Assembly (NCBI RefSeq): GCF_014805625.2
Contig: NW_023998432.1
Location: 434,001 to 498,000, forward strand
DNA from: Glossina fuscipes
Taxonomy: Eukaryota > Arthropoda > Insecta > Diptera > Glossinidae
Direction of reading: 5' to 3'
DNA length: 64,000 bases
A program made the position numbers and the translations under genes. This document shows, piece after piece, positions 45,066 to 56,350 of this stretch. Under the pieces are notes generated by a model. It was not told the origin of the DNA and made no database searches. It saw nothing but the letters and a program-made list of their open reading frames with translations. Each line of letters begins with the position of its first letter. Position 1 is the first letter of the stretch.

Positions 45066-45514
45066 CTCTCTCGTTATTGTCTAGACTATTAGCTTTTGAT
45101 TATTACTTTGCATGCTAACTAATAGGGTTATTCACGGGTATTATTAATTTCTGTTTCCTACGTACAGTTAACAGTGAACTGTTATTATTCAATAAAAGAA
45201 AAAAAAAAATTTCTATTAGTTTTTCAGTTTTGTGCTTTAATAATCAAAAGTTATGTACTTTTATTATCTTTGTCGTAATATTTTTAATTCATTGATCTGA
45301 AAACTGAAAAGTTTATTCTCTGAAAAGGTTTCATTTCAGGTTTCAATCATTTCGTGCGTACATTTAATTGGTCATTCCTGAAATGATTAAATAGAAATTA
45401 TAGTGGAAACGGTTAAAAAAAGGGCAGCCTTATGCTGATATCAAAAACCGAGTTAATGCTTAAATAGCCTTAGAAGAGCAGGCGTTCTTTCAAACCATTA
45501 AACTCATACTCATA

Positions 45515-46320
45515 TAACTTTATGAACGAAGAAGTCATTGACCACTGAATATCTTACTGATTCACAAAATTTGGAAAATCTTCACTCGTTTATTGATGTA
45601 GGTCAGCGCTTGGCTTTATTAAACGATGGCCTAAGAAGCTTGACGTTCCATTCGAAACAAAACGGTTATACATGAGTTCGGTGCGATCAACACTTTAAAG
45701 TGGCTCGATCCTCTGGTCTTTTCCCTACAGATGTTATGTTGATTCAATAGAATCACTTGAAAAGCAATTTTTTTTTTCGCCCTTAAAAATTTTGAATGGG
45801 ATCAGGTGGTCCCTTTACCATCTTATGAAAGTAGATTGCCACCTTTAGCGTTACCTTCACTGGAGAAACGTAGACTTATCCTAGGTGTTTCGTGCTTAGT
45901 TAGGTTAATAAATAGTGCTATTGACAACACGAGCTTTTTAGGCGACATGACCTTTACTCCTAACCGTTCTTCTAGAAATTTTACCTTCATAAAATTTAGT
46001 CAGTGTAGATATAATTATGGGCGTTGCAATTCGTTCAGTGTCCTCTACAAAAATCTAAATGATATCTATAATTTTATCTCAATATCCGATGCTTTAAATA
46101 CAATTAAATCAATTTACTTCGCCTTCCCTATGTCGAACATTAATAAACTTTTAATTTTCAAAGCTTGGGATGATCAGTGTATTAATCTATATATGTTCCC
46201 TATAATTGTTTACCAAGTTCTGGTATGTAAGCATTAGTTTAGTGGTTCACTTCTACGTTGGATTTATACTGGCGGCTTGTGCGTCCTTATGCTAGAAGTT
46301 TACATGCTTTTTTTTGTATA
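45515..46320 (+). mobile_element. L2 LINE copy 3, upstream part (interrupted by mariner)
   Basis: Nucleotide similarity to copies 1 and 2 starts near 45515 ('gaagaagtcattgaccactg'), loses about 65 bp near 45600, and continues through 'ttatgttgattcaatagaat' (VDSIES) and an open segment at 45806-46237 with SLEKRRLILGVSCLVRLIN and RSSRNFTFIKFSQCRYNYG. It then enters the 3' UTR and breaks at 46320, where the mariner begins. Confidence 0.78.
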
Positions 46321-46322
46321 TA

Positions 46323-46353
46323 TTAGTTTGGGGAAAAAGAAATCCATTATTTT
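46323..46353 (+). repeat. Left terminal inverted repeat of mariner
   Basis: Starts TTAGTTTGGGGAAAAAG and ends CCATTATTTT. It matches the reverse complement of 47552-47582 at 30 of 31 positions (G versus C at position 11). Confidence 0.93.
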
Positions 46354-46375
46354 TATATGAACTTCAGGACTTTAT

Positions 46376-47397
46376 TTAACATGCTTCGGATTGTCCGATT
46401 TGGATCAAATATGCACCGTTTTGTTGTATGATTTGTTGCCATTTTAAAGGTAACTTCAAAATGCCTCTCCCATAGAAGTCCTGGTATCTATTTGCAAAAA
46501 ACTCTAGTAGTCGATTTTCACAATCCTCCCTAGATTCCAATTTTTTATCATTAAAGAAATTTTGCAATGCAAAAAAAAGATGATAATCGCTTGGTGCCAA
46601 GTCCGGACTGTATGGCGGATGCATTAAAACTTCCCAACCAAGCTGCCGAAATTTCTGGCGAGTCACTGTAGATGTGTGTGGCCTAGCGTTGTCCTGGTGG
46701 AACACGACACCCCTCCTGTTGGCCAACTCTGGCCGTTTCTGGTCAATCGCTATCTTCAAACGGTCCAGTTGTTGACAGTAGAGATCAGAATTTAGCGTTT
46801 GGCCATTTGGAAGCAACTCATAATAAATAATCCCCTTCCAGTCCCACCAAATGCATAGCAAAACCTTCCTGGCCGTTTGAGGTGCTTCACCGCTCTTTGA
46901 CCGCGATCGTTTTCACACAGGGTTATCGTATGTGATCCATTTCTCATCTCCAGTCACCATCCGTTTAAGAAATGGGTCTATCTCATTCCGTTTGGCCAAG
47001 GCTTTGCAGATGGAAATTCGATCCATCATGTTTTTTTCTGTTAATTGGTGTGGCACCCAAACATCGAGCTTCTTTTTGAATCCAGCTTTGTGTACATGGT
47101 TTAAAACTGGTCGATTTTTAGCTCCTGGGCGGTGTTGCGACTGCTAACATGCCGGTCAACTTCTATCATTTCTCCGATTTTATCGACATTTTCGACGACC
47201 GGCCTACCTGTGCGAGGTGCATCTTTAATATCAAAAATTCCTGAACGAAATCTACGAAACCAAAATTGCACATAATTGGCTGTTACAGTATCGGAACCAT
47301 AAACACCATTCACAATTTTAGCCGCCTGGCTTGCATTTTCGCCTTTGTCAAAGAAAAACTGTAAAATGTACCGAATTTTCTCTTTGTTCACTTCCAT
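46376..47397 (-). pseudogene. Mariner transposase, one frameshift and one stop from intact
   Basis: The ATG at 47395-47397 opens MEVNKEKIRYILQFFFDKG, then VQFWFRRFRSG, APRTGRPVVE and ELKIDQF (HTH domain). A frameshift near 47105 leads to VWVPHQLTEKN. Then VTGDEKWITYDN (first catalytic Asp), a TGA at 46913-46915 at a position where mariners usually have Trp, then LCIWWDWKGIIYYELLP, GVVFHQDNARPHTS and YSPDLAPSDYHLF. Exactly 34 residues separate the second and third Asp (DD34D). The end reads FYGRGILKLPLKWQQ and stops at 46376-46378. Total length of about 340 codons is normal. The WWDWKG motif suggests the cecropia-type lineage (from memory). It excises and reinserts DNA at TA sites; this copy is inactive as read. 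Confidence 0.92.
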
Positions 47398-47551
47398 TAT
47401 TAACACGCTGTAACTCACAACTGAATGCACCAAACAAAAAACAGCAAAAGAATTTGTTTTACTGCGAAATGTCGCCTTTCCAACGAGCATAAATTTGAAA
47501 TTGTTTGATCGATACTTTACGAGAAATCTATCAGTGCAGCCATCTACCGAA

Positions 47552-47582
47552 AAAATAATGGATTTCTTTTTGCCCAAACTAA
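47552..47582 (-). repeat. Right terminal inverted repeat of mariner
   Basis: Reads on the plus strand from AAAATAATGG to CCCAAACTAA. Pairs with the left repeat with one mismatch and is followed directly by the TA duplication. Confidence 0.93.
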
Positions 47583-47584
47583 TA

Positions 47585-47730
47585 TATAAATTTGATTTTT
47601 TCGTTGTTTCATTTCATTTTTTTTTTATAAAAGTTAGTCCTAACGTTTAGTTAAAGTTTCATTATTAAAAGCCTACTCTATCCCGCTGTTATTTTGTTGT
47701 AGTTGAATATCTTGTGTAAATAAATAATAT
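47585..47730 (+). mobile_element. L2 LINE copy 3, downstream 3' end
   Basis: Resumes the L2 3' UTR after the mariner: T-rich stretch, then 'ctgttattttgttgtagttg' and a terminal 'gtgtaaataaataat', corresponding to 'ctgttatttgtttagttgag' and the AAATAAATA tail of copy 2. Confidence 0.68.
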
Positions 47731-47954
47731 ATCGATCGCAGTTGGTAAGACTGCAAATCCCAATTAGCTCAAGTTCCAAGACTTACATATATAAGAGACA
47801 TTGCCTTTATCCTCAAAGCATACCTCTCAAAACTTGATGTTATTTTAATCATTTGTGTATAAGGTCCAATAATTTTACTGCCTACTAATTATTTTATTTT
47901 TAAAATAATGGAAAAATTAAAATTTCGGTCCTTGATTGAAAACTTTTTTTTTTG

Positions 47955-48800
47955 ATCAGAAAAAGTACTGTTTAAACTCAGCATTGACAGCCGTGCAACA
48001 CTAAACTTGCTTTTCGATGGTTTGCTGATTTTAAAAGAATTCGTTTGAATGTCGATGATGCTCAACGCAGCGGACGTTCAAAAGAGTGGTTTGAACCAGA
48101 AAACATTTAAAAAATTTTGACAAGCACTTTTTTCAATCGAAAAATTAACATGGCAGGCATAGGTGACATCGAAAGATATAAAAGATAGCTTGTTCAATAT
48201 TTTGCATGAAAATATGGCGTAAGAAAGTGGTTTTGTAGATGTGTATCCTATTTATTCACAGTGAAATAAAAAAATTATCAATGTGCTTTTAAATGGAGTC
48301 GATAATCCCGTGAGCAGAAAGTAGTTAATGACACGCATGTAAGGCGATCAAGAACACAACAGTCGCCGAATGGTATTCTAGTTCCCGACTACCTTCAAAA
48401 AGAAAAAACGACGAATAATGATTACTCTCTGGCACTTTTAGTTTACTTGAAGGAGAAAAACGGTCTCAAATCGCGACCAAAAAATTGACGATTGAGATTG
48501 TCGGTGGTTACATTAACAAAATTGCGTGAATTGAATTTTCTGCTTGCTCATTCACCATATTATCCAGATCTGGATAACCTTAAGAGAATGCATCAGTGAA
48601 AAAGATTAGATGTGAACGATAAACATATCTCGAAAATCGCAATTTATTTTGAAGTTTTTGACAACGAATTATTAAATCAGCGTTGGACTGATTGTATTAT
48701 TTCGAAAATAGATTGTGTTGGTGTTTGAAATCGCATTGTGCATAAAAAAAGTGTTTCGTTACTTCTTCCCGGGACTCATTGATCAGTTCATTATGCTTTA
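47955..48800 (+). pseudogene. Irritans-like mariner transposase remnant
   Basis: Readable in one main frame with stops: RWFADFKRIRLNVDDAQRSG at about 48013-48072, KILTST and NRKINMAGIGDIERY (48108-48180), a weak tract with NDTHVRRSRTQQSPNG and KTTNNDYSLALLVYLKEKN (48328-48465), then LNFLLAHSPYYPDLDNLKRM (48530-48590), ISKIAIYFEVFDN and RWTDCIISKIDCVGV to about 48728. The order matches irritans-type mariners. The HQDN block is lost and the PDLAPSD segment shortened to PDLDNL, so it is inactive. Inverted repeats not found. Confidence 0.7.
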
Positions 48801-50455
48801 AGCAAGATGTCGGTGGCAAAAGTAGCAGCCTGTAGGTACAAATTTGTTTACAATAAACTTAAATTTTTATTTTAAAAAGTCTTTTTAAATTTAGACATAC
48901 TGCCAATAATTCACAGATAAACATCAATCATATGTCAATCAGTCAACTTGATCAGTGAGTTTTCAAAGCGTAAGACGGCAATGCTTCCAATTCTTTTCAA
49001 CGCAATTAATGTCAATATAACATTTTCGAATCAAATCCGGAACAAGGAAAACAATAACTTATTCATAATATATAATATATACTTTTTTAATGATGCGTTA
49101 ACAAATTTATTCATGACATGATATCTTGGTCATTGGGTTACATTTGTTCAGTCAACGATTTTTCTCTGTTCTTATATATATCGCTAAATAATGGTGGCAT
49201 GTTAATCTTTTGCTTCTGTTTGCAATATCTAAAAATCTGTAACGTAAATTTCATATAATTTCAAAAAAAATTGTAGGACTCACAAATGCCTTCTTAAATT
49301 TTAGAAACTGAAATCAACAACTGAAATGTAGCATAAACAATTTAAGCGGATTTAATCAGTCTATAAATATCGTCAAAGGAGCAAAAAGACTTGAATAACT
49401 TCAAAAAAATCTGCAAATTTGAAAACACATCCGCGTTAGCAGTTATGGCTTGGTATTTAGAATAGACTTTTACTAGTGTTACGAAAGCATTTCAGATAAA
49501 AAAAAAATCACCATTCGCCCTCGATAGCTAAATTTAGCTACAAAAGTTTGATATACTTACATTAGGTGGTGGGGCCCTAAGATTTTGCTCCAAAGCAAAT
49601 ATAGATAGCATTTTTATTGGCTTTTTTTTATGGTTAACTTCGTCCACGCAAAAAAAATGAAATGTGATTTCAACATAAATAAACTAAATGAAATTAAGAA
49701 TAACGATAGAAGAAACGAAAAAGGAAAGATTTTTATTTTTACATGCATCATAGTAAAAGATAGTCAGAGAGTGATGTAAATAAAAATGCGCACATTGGAG
49801 GTGGGGAGCAATGTAATACAAAGTACTCTCGCATGCGTCATATAAAAGCACGTATCATATGGATAATCTTTTATGTCAAACGAATACAAAAAGAATGAAA
49901 GACCAAAACTGGAAATAACTAGAAATGTAAAGAGCATTGATGTGTCAATATATTAATTTGATATGTTTAGGAGTGATAATGGACATTTAATGTTTATAAC
50001 GCATGGTCAGTTATGTAAACAAATGTATACATATATATTATACATATGCATATCTTGTACTTACATACATTGCATGTGTATATAGGTATGTATATATATA
50101 CTTGCTTTTATGAAAAGAAAGAAAGTCATGTATATACGCATTGATAAAATTGAGTTCATGCTGAAAGCATAATTGAATGACTCTGCGTATCGTGTATGGG
50201 TGTGCGTATATGTTTTCATATATTTTATTATTTAATCAGTAAATGGAAGAAAAAAGTGGAAAGGCAGTTACAATATATTTACCTTGGGACGAATTTTGGA
50301 TACCTCATTACCATGAATAAATACATGAAAATATAATTTTTGCTTTTGGTGTTCATGGCCAGCTCTGTGGTTCGAGTAGGATAATTTTTATATATAAAAA
50401 AATTACACATAATGTAACCAACTAATAAGTTACTGGCGAGAATAATTTGAAATTT
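48801..50455. other. AT-rich non-coding stretch
   Basis: Several short TATA/CATA runs near 50025-50100. No gene seen. Confidence 0.5.
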
Positions 50456-50459
50456 TCTC

Positions 50460-50905
50460 TTAATGTGTTAACACAAACTCTTATACTCCACATCATTTGT
50501 GGTATAGGGCATACTATGTTTGTAGTACATTATAGTGCTTATGATAGATACTCCTTTCATTTTACCTAACCGTCCAGAATCATTTTCATAATCAATTCAA
50601 GCTTATCTGCCCATCTTTCCGCCTGACCTGTTTGTGAATTCTTGTATTTAACTTGTAGGTCGCAATTTTTGAGACACGTTGACCAAATTTGGTGCATTGT
50701 CACATTTCGCCCACAAGCGAATCAGATTAAAAATCAATCGAATTTTGTAAATCCATATTTGAAAAAGTCTTTACATAAAAAAGAATTGTATTTCCATAAT
50801 TTCTCAATAACAATCTATGCATACCAAAGTGATGGCAGAAATATGGTCTGGATGAGCAAATGCTTTGGTCCACCACCGGCCCAGCGTTTCTACAAAAAGT
50901 GAACC
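50460..50905 (-). repeat. Dispersed repeat D1, reverse copy
   Basis: 'ctccacatcatttgtggtat' (tail), 'cccatctttccgcctgacct' (core), 'aacttgtaggtcgcaatttt' and 'cacatttcgcccacaagcg', in inverted D1 order. The 86-codon ORF at 50642-50902 is translation of this repeat. Confidence 0.55.
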
Positions 50906-53425
50906 TTAAATAAAAGTAGCCTTAAAGACGCAGCTCTGTTTTTCAGCATATCGCGTTAAGGACTACTCATGAAACGTAAAATTTGACACATTTACGGTCG
51001 GCATTGCCGACTACAATCCGTATTGACACCAATGTGGCGATGTTAAATCCCCAATGTAGAATATAAAGTTAACAATGTAATTAAGGCTATTATTAATTTT
51101 CACAAAGGTGTTTACTTGAGTTAAACCTTTTAGAAATGAAAAGTTAGCAGCATTTCTTACCGTTCAATATGTTCCCACTCAATACCTTTTCACCTTCATT
51201 TTTATTTACAATCCTTTCTGACCATCATCGAGCGTACATGTATAAGCAATACACATTGAATGGCTGATCAAATGTTAAAAAAAAAAGAAAATCACTTGAT
51301 TAGCAAAATAAGGTAGACACTTTCGAAGTGACTATGTGATCTTAAGAATATGTTACATGTATAATTATGAATTTTTTGTACGTTCAAGTTGCGCAGTAAT
51401 TGACATAATAATCAATATATACATATGAGCAGGCTGCTTATACATAATTGCGCAAATTATATATGAAAATAAATTTTTCAATAACACTGAAAAGAAAGAA
51501 ATAAAATTAATTGAATAAGTATATACCAAGTGCATGCAACATAATTTTAAATTCCTTTCGCAACGTAATAAAGCAAGTAATGGTTGTTAACGAAAGTGCA
51601 TAAACAAGTGCCACTTGGCATAGGTTTGTTAAATCTATTTTATCGTTGATAACCCCAGTAAATATGCACTATTAACATCCCGAGAACAATGTAGCACATA
51701 GTAAGGAGATTGAGTGGATTTTTTTTCAGATCTATGGTACCAGTTTTTTCCATTAATGTTCACTTCTTTTGTTACTTTTTCGAGCCTGCTAGATTTTAAG
51801 GATGAATTGCAGTTAATTAAAAAGACATTCTCTCAACATCGCAAAGGTTTACGAAAATGAAATGTATTTTTTGTTTTGTTTTTATCAATAACGCATACCT
51901 AAAAAGAAAGGTTTAGTTGTCCATCGTATCGTCGTTCTCCAAAAAAAAGTTCTTATTACATCACATATACTCTTTTGGTAGATGATTTAAGTTTAAAAAG
52001 TGGAACATCCGCTTCGAAGTTTCCCATGTAGGTTGACACTAATATTAACGAAGAACACCTTACTCTTTATTGGAGAGATATTCGCCGTCTTTCTACAAAG
52101 ATAGGCACTGTATTTGATATTCCCACGGCCAATTCAAAAAAGCCTCTGATCGACTAATTAACTAACTAATAAAATATTATGCAATTATAAGGTATCGGTT
52201 TGAGATGTTAGCTACTAAAGATTCGCTCAAAGTACAAGTAATAATTTCACTTATTGCAACTATATCTATATATTATGAAAACACATATTATGAAGACACG
52301 AATTTTCTCTACGAACTCTAGACATATTCAACTTCAGGGTGCTTTCTTATTACTTAAATTTAAATCTCTGAATACCTTCATCTTCATCATTTATTTCTGA
52401 AACCATCTTTTTCTCTCTAATATTAAGAATTTGGAGCTATATATGGTTCAATTTTTTATTTCAAATGGTTGTCGAAAAGTTTTCCCAAATTATCCAACAT
52501 CATTTTTTGTAACGTTATATATATTTCTGTGGATGGTTTTCATTTGGTTAACCAGGGTTGTATAGTAGATCCAAAAGCAAGTGCGAATACGGTCCCTTAA
52601 GGTAATGCTAAATGCTTTATAACCTAACTTTAAGCTCCACGGAGATTAGACGCCCATTAGCTACCTATCTGTATACAGAGAAAGATCTTAGGGATGGAAC
52701 CTTGTAGTGACTATCGTGGTGGCAGGGGTTTTCATCATTCCTAAAGTGTCTAGTAAGCCTCAACACTCCCCAAACTGAGTTTAATTGGCAATACGTATTA
52801 AATACATCTCTAGTCGAACTGTAGTCGAGGCCCGTAGCTTAAAGGGATTATCTAATTCTCTGGAGGGCGCCGGTTCACGCATAAATAATCCGAATGTCAG
52901 CTGGCATTGTGAGGTTAGGTACTATTTACGTTAAACGAAAGAGAAATATCTGTCTTGGTTATAAAATGTGAAGAAATTGTAACTAGATATCAAGTAAGAT
53001 TTATTTTTCATAAAACCATGCCCAAATTATGAATTGCAAACTTACCGCTTCTGGATCAATGCACTTATTAATGTTTAGTATAACTATTAATATATAATAT
53101 AAAATGCTAAAAATTAAATCGTGTTGCCGTATATAGATATGTTTTTATGGTTGGGGGCTTTTATATGAGGAAAGGTCCAAGCAGTGGATCTATATCCAGT
53201 AACTAAAGTAACTATCTTGAATCAACTTCCATCGTAAAAAAATATTGCAAATTGAATCTTATTGCTTAAAAGTTTATTTTTTGTAAGTATGTTTCTGTAA
53301 GAAAAAAGTTGAATAAATGTTTCAATCCAATCTAAATTGTTTATATATTTTCACCTGCCTTTATTAAGAATTATTACAAATCAAATATTCTTTTTTTTTT
53401 AAAAAAAAAGGGTTCTCGGAAAACC
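50906..53425. other. Non-coding stretch with a G+C-richer block at 52.62-52.92 kb
   Basis: Mostly AT-rich. The block at 52620-52920 is visibly less AT-rich and contains 'cccgtagcttaaaggg' and 'ggcgccggttcacgc' about 30 bp apart, vaguely tRNA-like, and ends 'gaggttaggtac'. It could be a SINE or another transposon piece, but I cannot assign it. Confidence 0.4.
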
Positions 53426-53429
53426 CATA

Positions 53430-53650
53430 TACAATAGCGTTGGTCATTGATCTAAGTTTGTGGGTCCAAAAAAAAAAGTATCAGATGAATAGATGGACAG
53501 ATTTGCTTAAATAGATTCAGGAAACACTTTTGAATCGATTTATATACTAGAAGATGATTTTATCTTCATTTCTTCTAGATGTCGCATATACTTACGCCTT
53601 TATTAAGAATGACGTAGGGCATAAAAACTTGTGCAAGTCGGGCATAATTA
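53430..53650 (+). repeat. Dispersed repeat D1, 3' half
   Basis: Core 'gatgaatagatggacagatt' at 53483, then 'gcttaaatagattcaggaaa', 'tttcttctagatgtcgcata' and 'gacgtagggcataaaaactt'. Same order as 32.5 and 35.5 kb. Confidence 0.55.
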
Positions 53651-54041
53651 GCTCGTGTTTATGCAAATTTGAGGTATCGTTTGTAGAGCATTTCTGATAG
53701 TACCTAAACAAAGACTGTCTGATGAGTATAACAGCAATTTACATCACAATCGTAAATATATAAATGTGTATAAAAATTTGATGAACTATTTTACTCTCGT
53801 TTTATGTGTTAAATATGTGTTGAAGAAAAAGTCTTGAATATAAGTTTACTTTAATGTCTCATCAATATTATTTTTATAAACATATATTTTGTATAATGTA
53901 TTTGTATGTTGATATGCGTACTTGGTGGTATGTGTTTGCAATCGTTTCAAAGTTAATAATTCATAACGCTTGGCGCCACATTTATTGAAAGATGGAATGT
54001 TATGTCATCTTATCCGGTTATTCGCTTTATATCTTTCATTC

Positions 54042-54045
<4 letters not shown>

Positions 54046-54110
<65 letters not shown>
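54046..54110. repeat. (CT)n microsatellite with (CTAT)n end
   Basis: About 26 uninterrupted CT units followed by three CTAT units; the longest simple repeat in the window. The 62-codon ORF reading S-L-S-L through it is an artefact. Confidence 0.95.
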
Positions 54111-54785
54111 TTTAACGTTCATCTTCTGCTTCGCTTCTTCAAAGAGTTAGTAGACTGAATTTGGCTGCAAATTTACAATTGTTTGCAACAACAACAATAT
54201 TTGATTTGTGAAGTTTTTATATATTGTATAAATATGTATATCTATGTTTTATTTTTAAGTGCATACCTGAACATATTGTATGCACAAATTTTATTAAACA
54301 TGAAAAGGCGATGAATGACTGGAGCAATTCAATAAAAATGTATATTTGTGTAAATTTTTGTTTAAGGCTTTTGGGCTAAATGGTTTGCTTATGATTACAT
54401 ACACGAGATGGTATTAAACTTGACCGTGCCACAGTCTATGCAATACTTAAATCAATCCGTGAAAGTTTCTTCATTTTAAACGGACTGAGAGCGTAACAAA
54501 CTTTCCATCCGCACTTCGCACGCTTATTAATATTAAAATCATTTTTAATTCATTGATCCTTTTAAAGCTTTCATGTAAAGGAATTTTAGAGTTTATGGGC
54601 AAATTTTAGATGTTCTAACATGTAGGTGGCATGGATCAGTTTTCTACGACAATGAAAAACAAAATTACTGTAACACTCTGATTTGTGCGTTGATCAAATC
54701 AAGACTGTATACTATTTTGTCTAAAACGATAAGACCAACAAACTAAATTTTTTCTTTTCTAAATTTATTAATTATTCAAACTAAT
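54111..54785. other. Non-coding stretch
   Basis: No recognised feature. Confidence 0.5.
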
Positions 54786-54789
54786 CTTG

Positions 54790-55140
54790 GTAACAGTTTC
54801 GCCGGGCGGAAAGAATGCGTAGTAGACAACATCATCACAATCGAAAAAACTGTTGACACGCCCTTGATTTTTGAACGACATTGGTTTTTAATTTTTTTGT
54901 TCTTGGCTCATGAGTATATGTATATATCCAACTCTTGTGTACCTTAATAATCGCTGAAACACTAATTACGTTTATAATGTAAAATATGACACAGATGTCT
55001 AACAAAGTGCTACCAATTTAGAAAAAAAATACTTTTGGTATTCGATAAACACCAGCAACTTGACTTGAATATTGATCTTACCTTTTTGTCACAGTATTAC
55101 GTATACTTGACGAGACAGTTAATGCATTTAACATATTAAC
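54790..55140 (-). mobile_element. Mariner/IS630-type transposon remnant (family M7), copy 2
   Basis: Plus-strand landmarks 'cccttgatttttgaacgaca', 'tttttgttcttggctcatga' and 'atccaactcttgtgtacctt' are antisense transposase sequence of the kind seen in copy 1. 'cgctgaaacactaattacg' followed by 'gacacagatgtctaacaaa' repeats the module at 21.05 kb. No usable frame survives. Confidence 0.5.
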
Positions 55141-55159
55141 AAATGTTTTAAAACTATAA

Positions 55160-55580
55160 AGCCAGGCGTGGTAAATTTTTTTTTGATTTTTCTACAGATA
55201 CTACAGCGTCGCCCATAGGATATGCGTTAAAATTTTTGGACGTTCATCTACCATAATTAATGAGTAATGACCAAAAAACCAATTTTTTATTTCTTTTGAA
55301 AAACAGAAGTGTTCTCGCTTTACGCGGTACAGCGAGCATGTTCAATACTAACCTGCGTGTAAGAATTCCCTATATTTCTGTCAAATGTGAAGTCGTCAGA
55401 TTAATTTTTGCGACGAGATAAATGTTTACTATAGACGTTACACGGAAACAGAGAGACCAATAGACGGACATGCTTCAATTGATTCAGATTTCGATGGTGA
55501 TCGAGAATGTGTGTACTAAGTGGGATCTCTGAAGCTTCCTTCTGGGTGCTGCCAATCCCACATCCTTTGGTGGTGGGTAT
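55160..55580 (+). repeat. Dispersed repeat D1, copy with intact tail
   Basis: 'aatgagtaatgaccaaaaaa', 'aaaacagaagtgttctcgc', 'tagacgttacacggaaacag', core 'caatagacggacatgctt' at 55451, 'caattgattcagatttcgat', 'gggatctctgaagcttcctt' and terminal 'cctttggtggtgggtataaa'. The last motif is the complement-type partner of the TATACCCA head at 17.28 kb, suggesting that D1 has short inverted ends. Confidence 0.62.
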
Positions 55581-55970
55581 AAAAATGTAAATATAAACGT
55601 ATGAAAGATTATATCGTGTTTACATAAACATATAAGAAATTTATTGGCACTAAATAACATTTGTTATAAATGTAAAAATTTAGCTCAATTACGTATAATT
55701 GTAAATAATTATCGGAAAGGAAATGTTTAATATGTCTTAGGAGACCGTCAAATTCAGATGAAAAACATAAATTTACGTAAACATTAATTGTATCAATGTT
55801 CCATTAACTTCCGAAAGCTAAACTTGAAAAAATTTTAAAAATTGTTTTCTTCAAGGAATGTGTTTTTAATGGAGTACTTCATGGACTCAAATTAACTGGA
55901 GAATATAAAAATGGTGCAAGATTTATGGATGCTTTTCGACGGGAGGCCTTATTTTAACCTACATTTTGCA
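55581..55970. other. AT-rich non-coding stretch
   Basis: No recognised feature. Confidence 0.45.
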
Positions 55971-55974
55971 GGAC

Positions 55975-56350
55975 CCACATAAGGATTTATTAAACGCGGC
56001 ACCCAAGAATTCGATGATCCATACAATTACCATAAGACTGTAGATGACTTCAGTAAGACCCCGGAGAAATATGCTGCCAAGGTATTATCTCCACCCTATC
56101 GCTGTTATGATTAATTAACTGAATCGGCTCAAAAACAATTCTTGCTTTTTGCTTCAAGGAATTTCCGTGGGATCTACAAGGAGCATTGCCAAAATATGAA
56201 GACAGATTATTACTCATTGCATTACCTTCGCTGAAGAAACCTCGGTTTTTTTTTCACCTTAGGGATATCATTCTTGGAAAAGTTGATAAATGGGGTTATC
56301 AATTCGCAGGTCTTGTTGAGTGAAATGAACTTCAACGTACCAGTTTATCA
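55975..56350 (+). mobile_element. L2 LINE remnant, copy 4
   Basis: 'ttattaaacgcggcacccaa' then 'gaattcgatgatccatacaa' match 'ggtttataaaaaggtgg...gatgatccctac' of copy 1. Next come SPPYRCYD, SAQKQFLLFASRN and the SLEK region in shifted frames. Nucleotide similarity continues to about 56345. Stops and indels throughout. Confidence 0.65.

Larger units (their letters stand above)
46323..47582 (-). mobile_element. Complete mariner element with 31-bp inverted repeats and TA duplications
   Basis: 1,260 bp between inverted repeats at 46323-46353 and 47552-47582, flanked by TA at 46321-46322 and 47583-47584. It lies inside the 3' UTR of L2 copy 3, whose sequence resumes at 47585. The transposase lies on the minus strand. 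The length and the TA target duplication are as expected for mariner. It is the most intact DNA transposon in the window. Confidence 0.93.

Noticed and set aside
50642..50902. 86-codon plus-strand ORF
   Set aside because: Coincides with a D1 repeat copy; the reading frame is not conserved in the other D1 copies.
53970..54158. 62-codon ORF with S-L repeats
   Set aside because: Translation of the (CT)n microsatellite.
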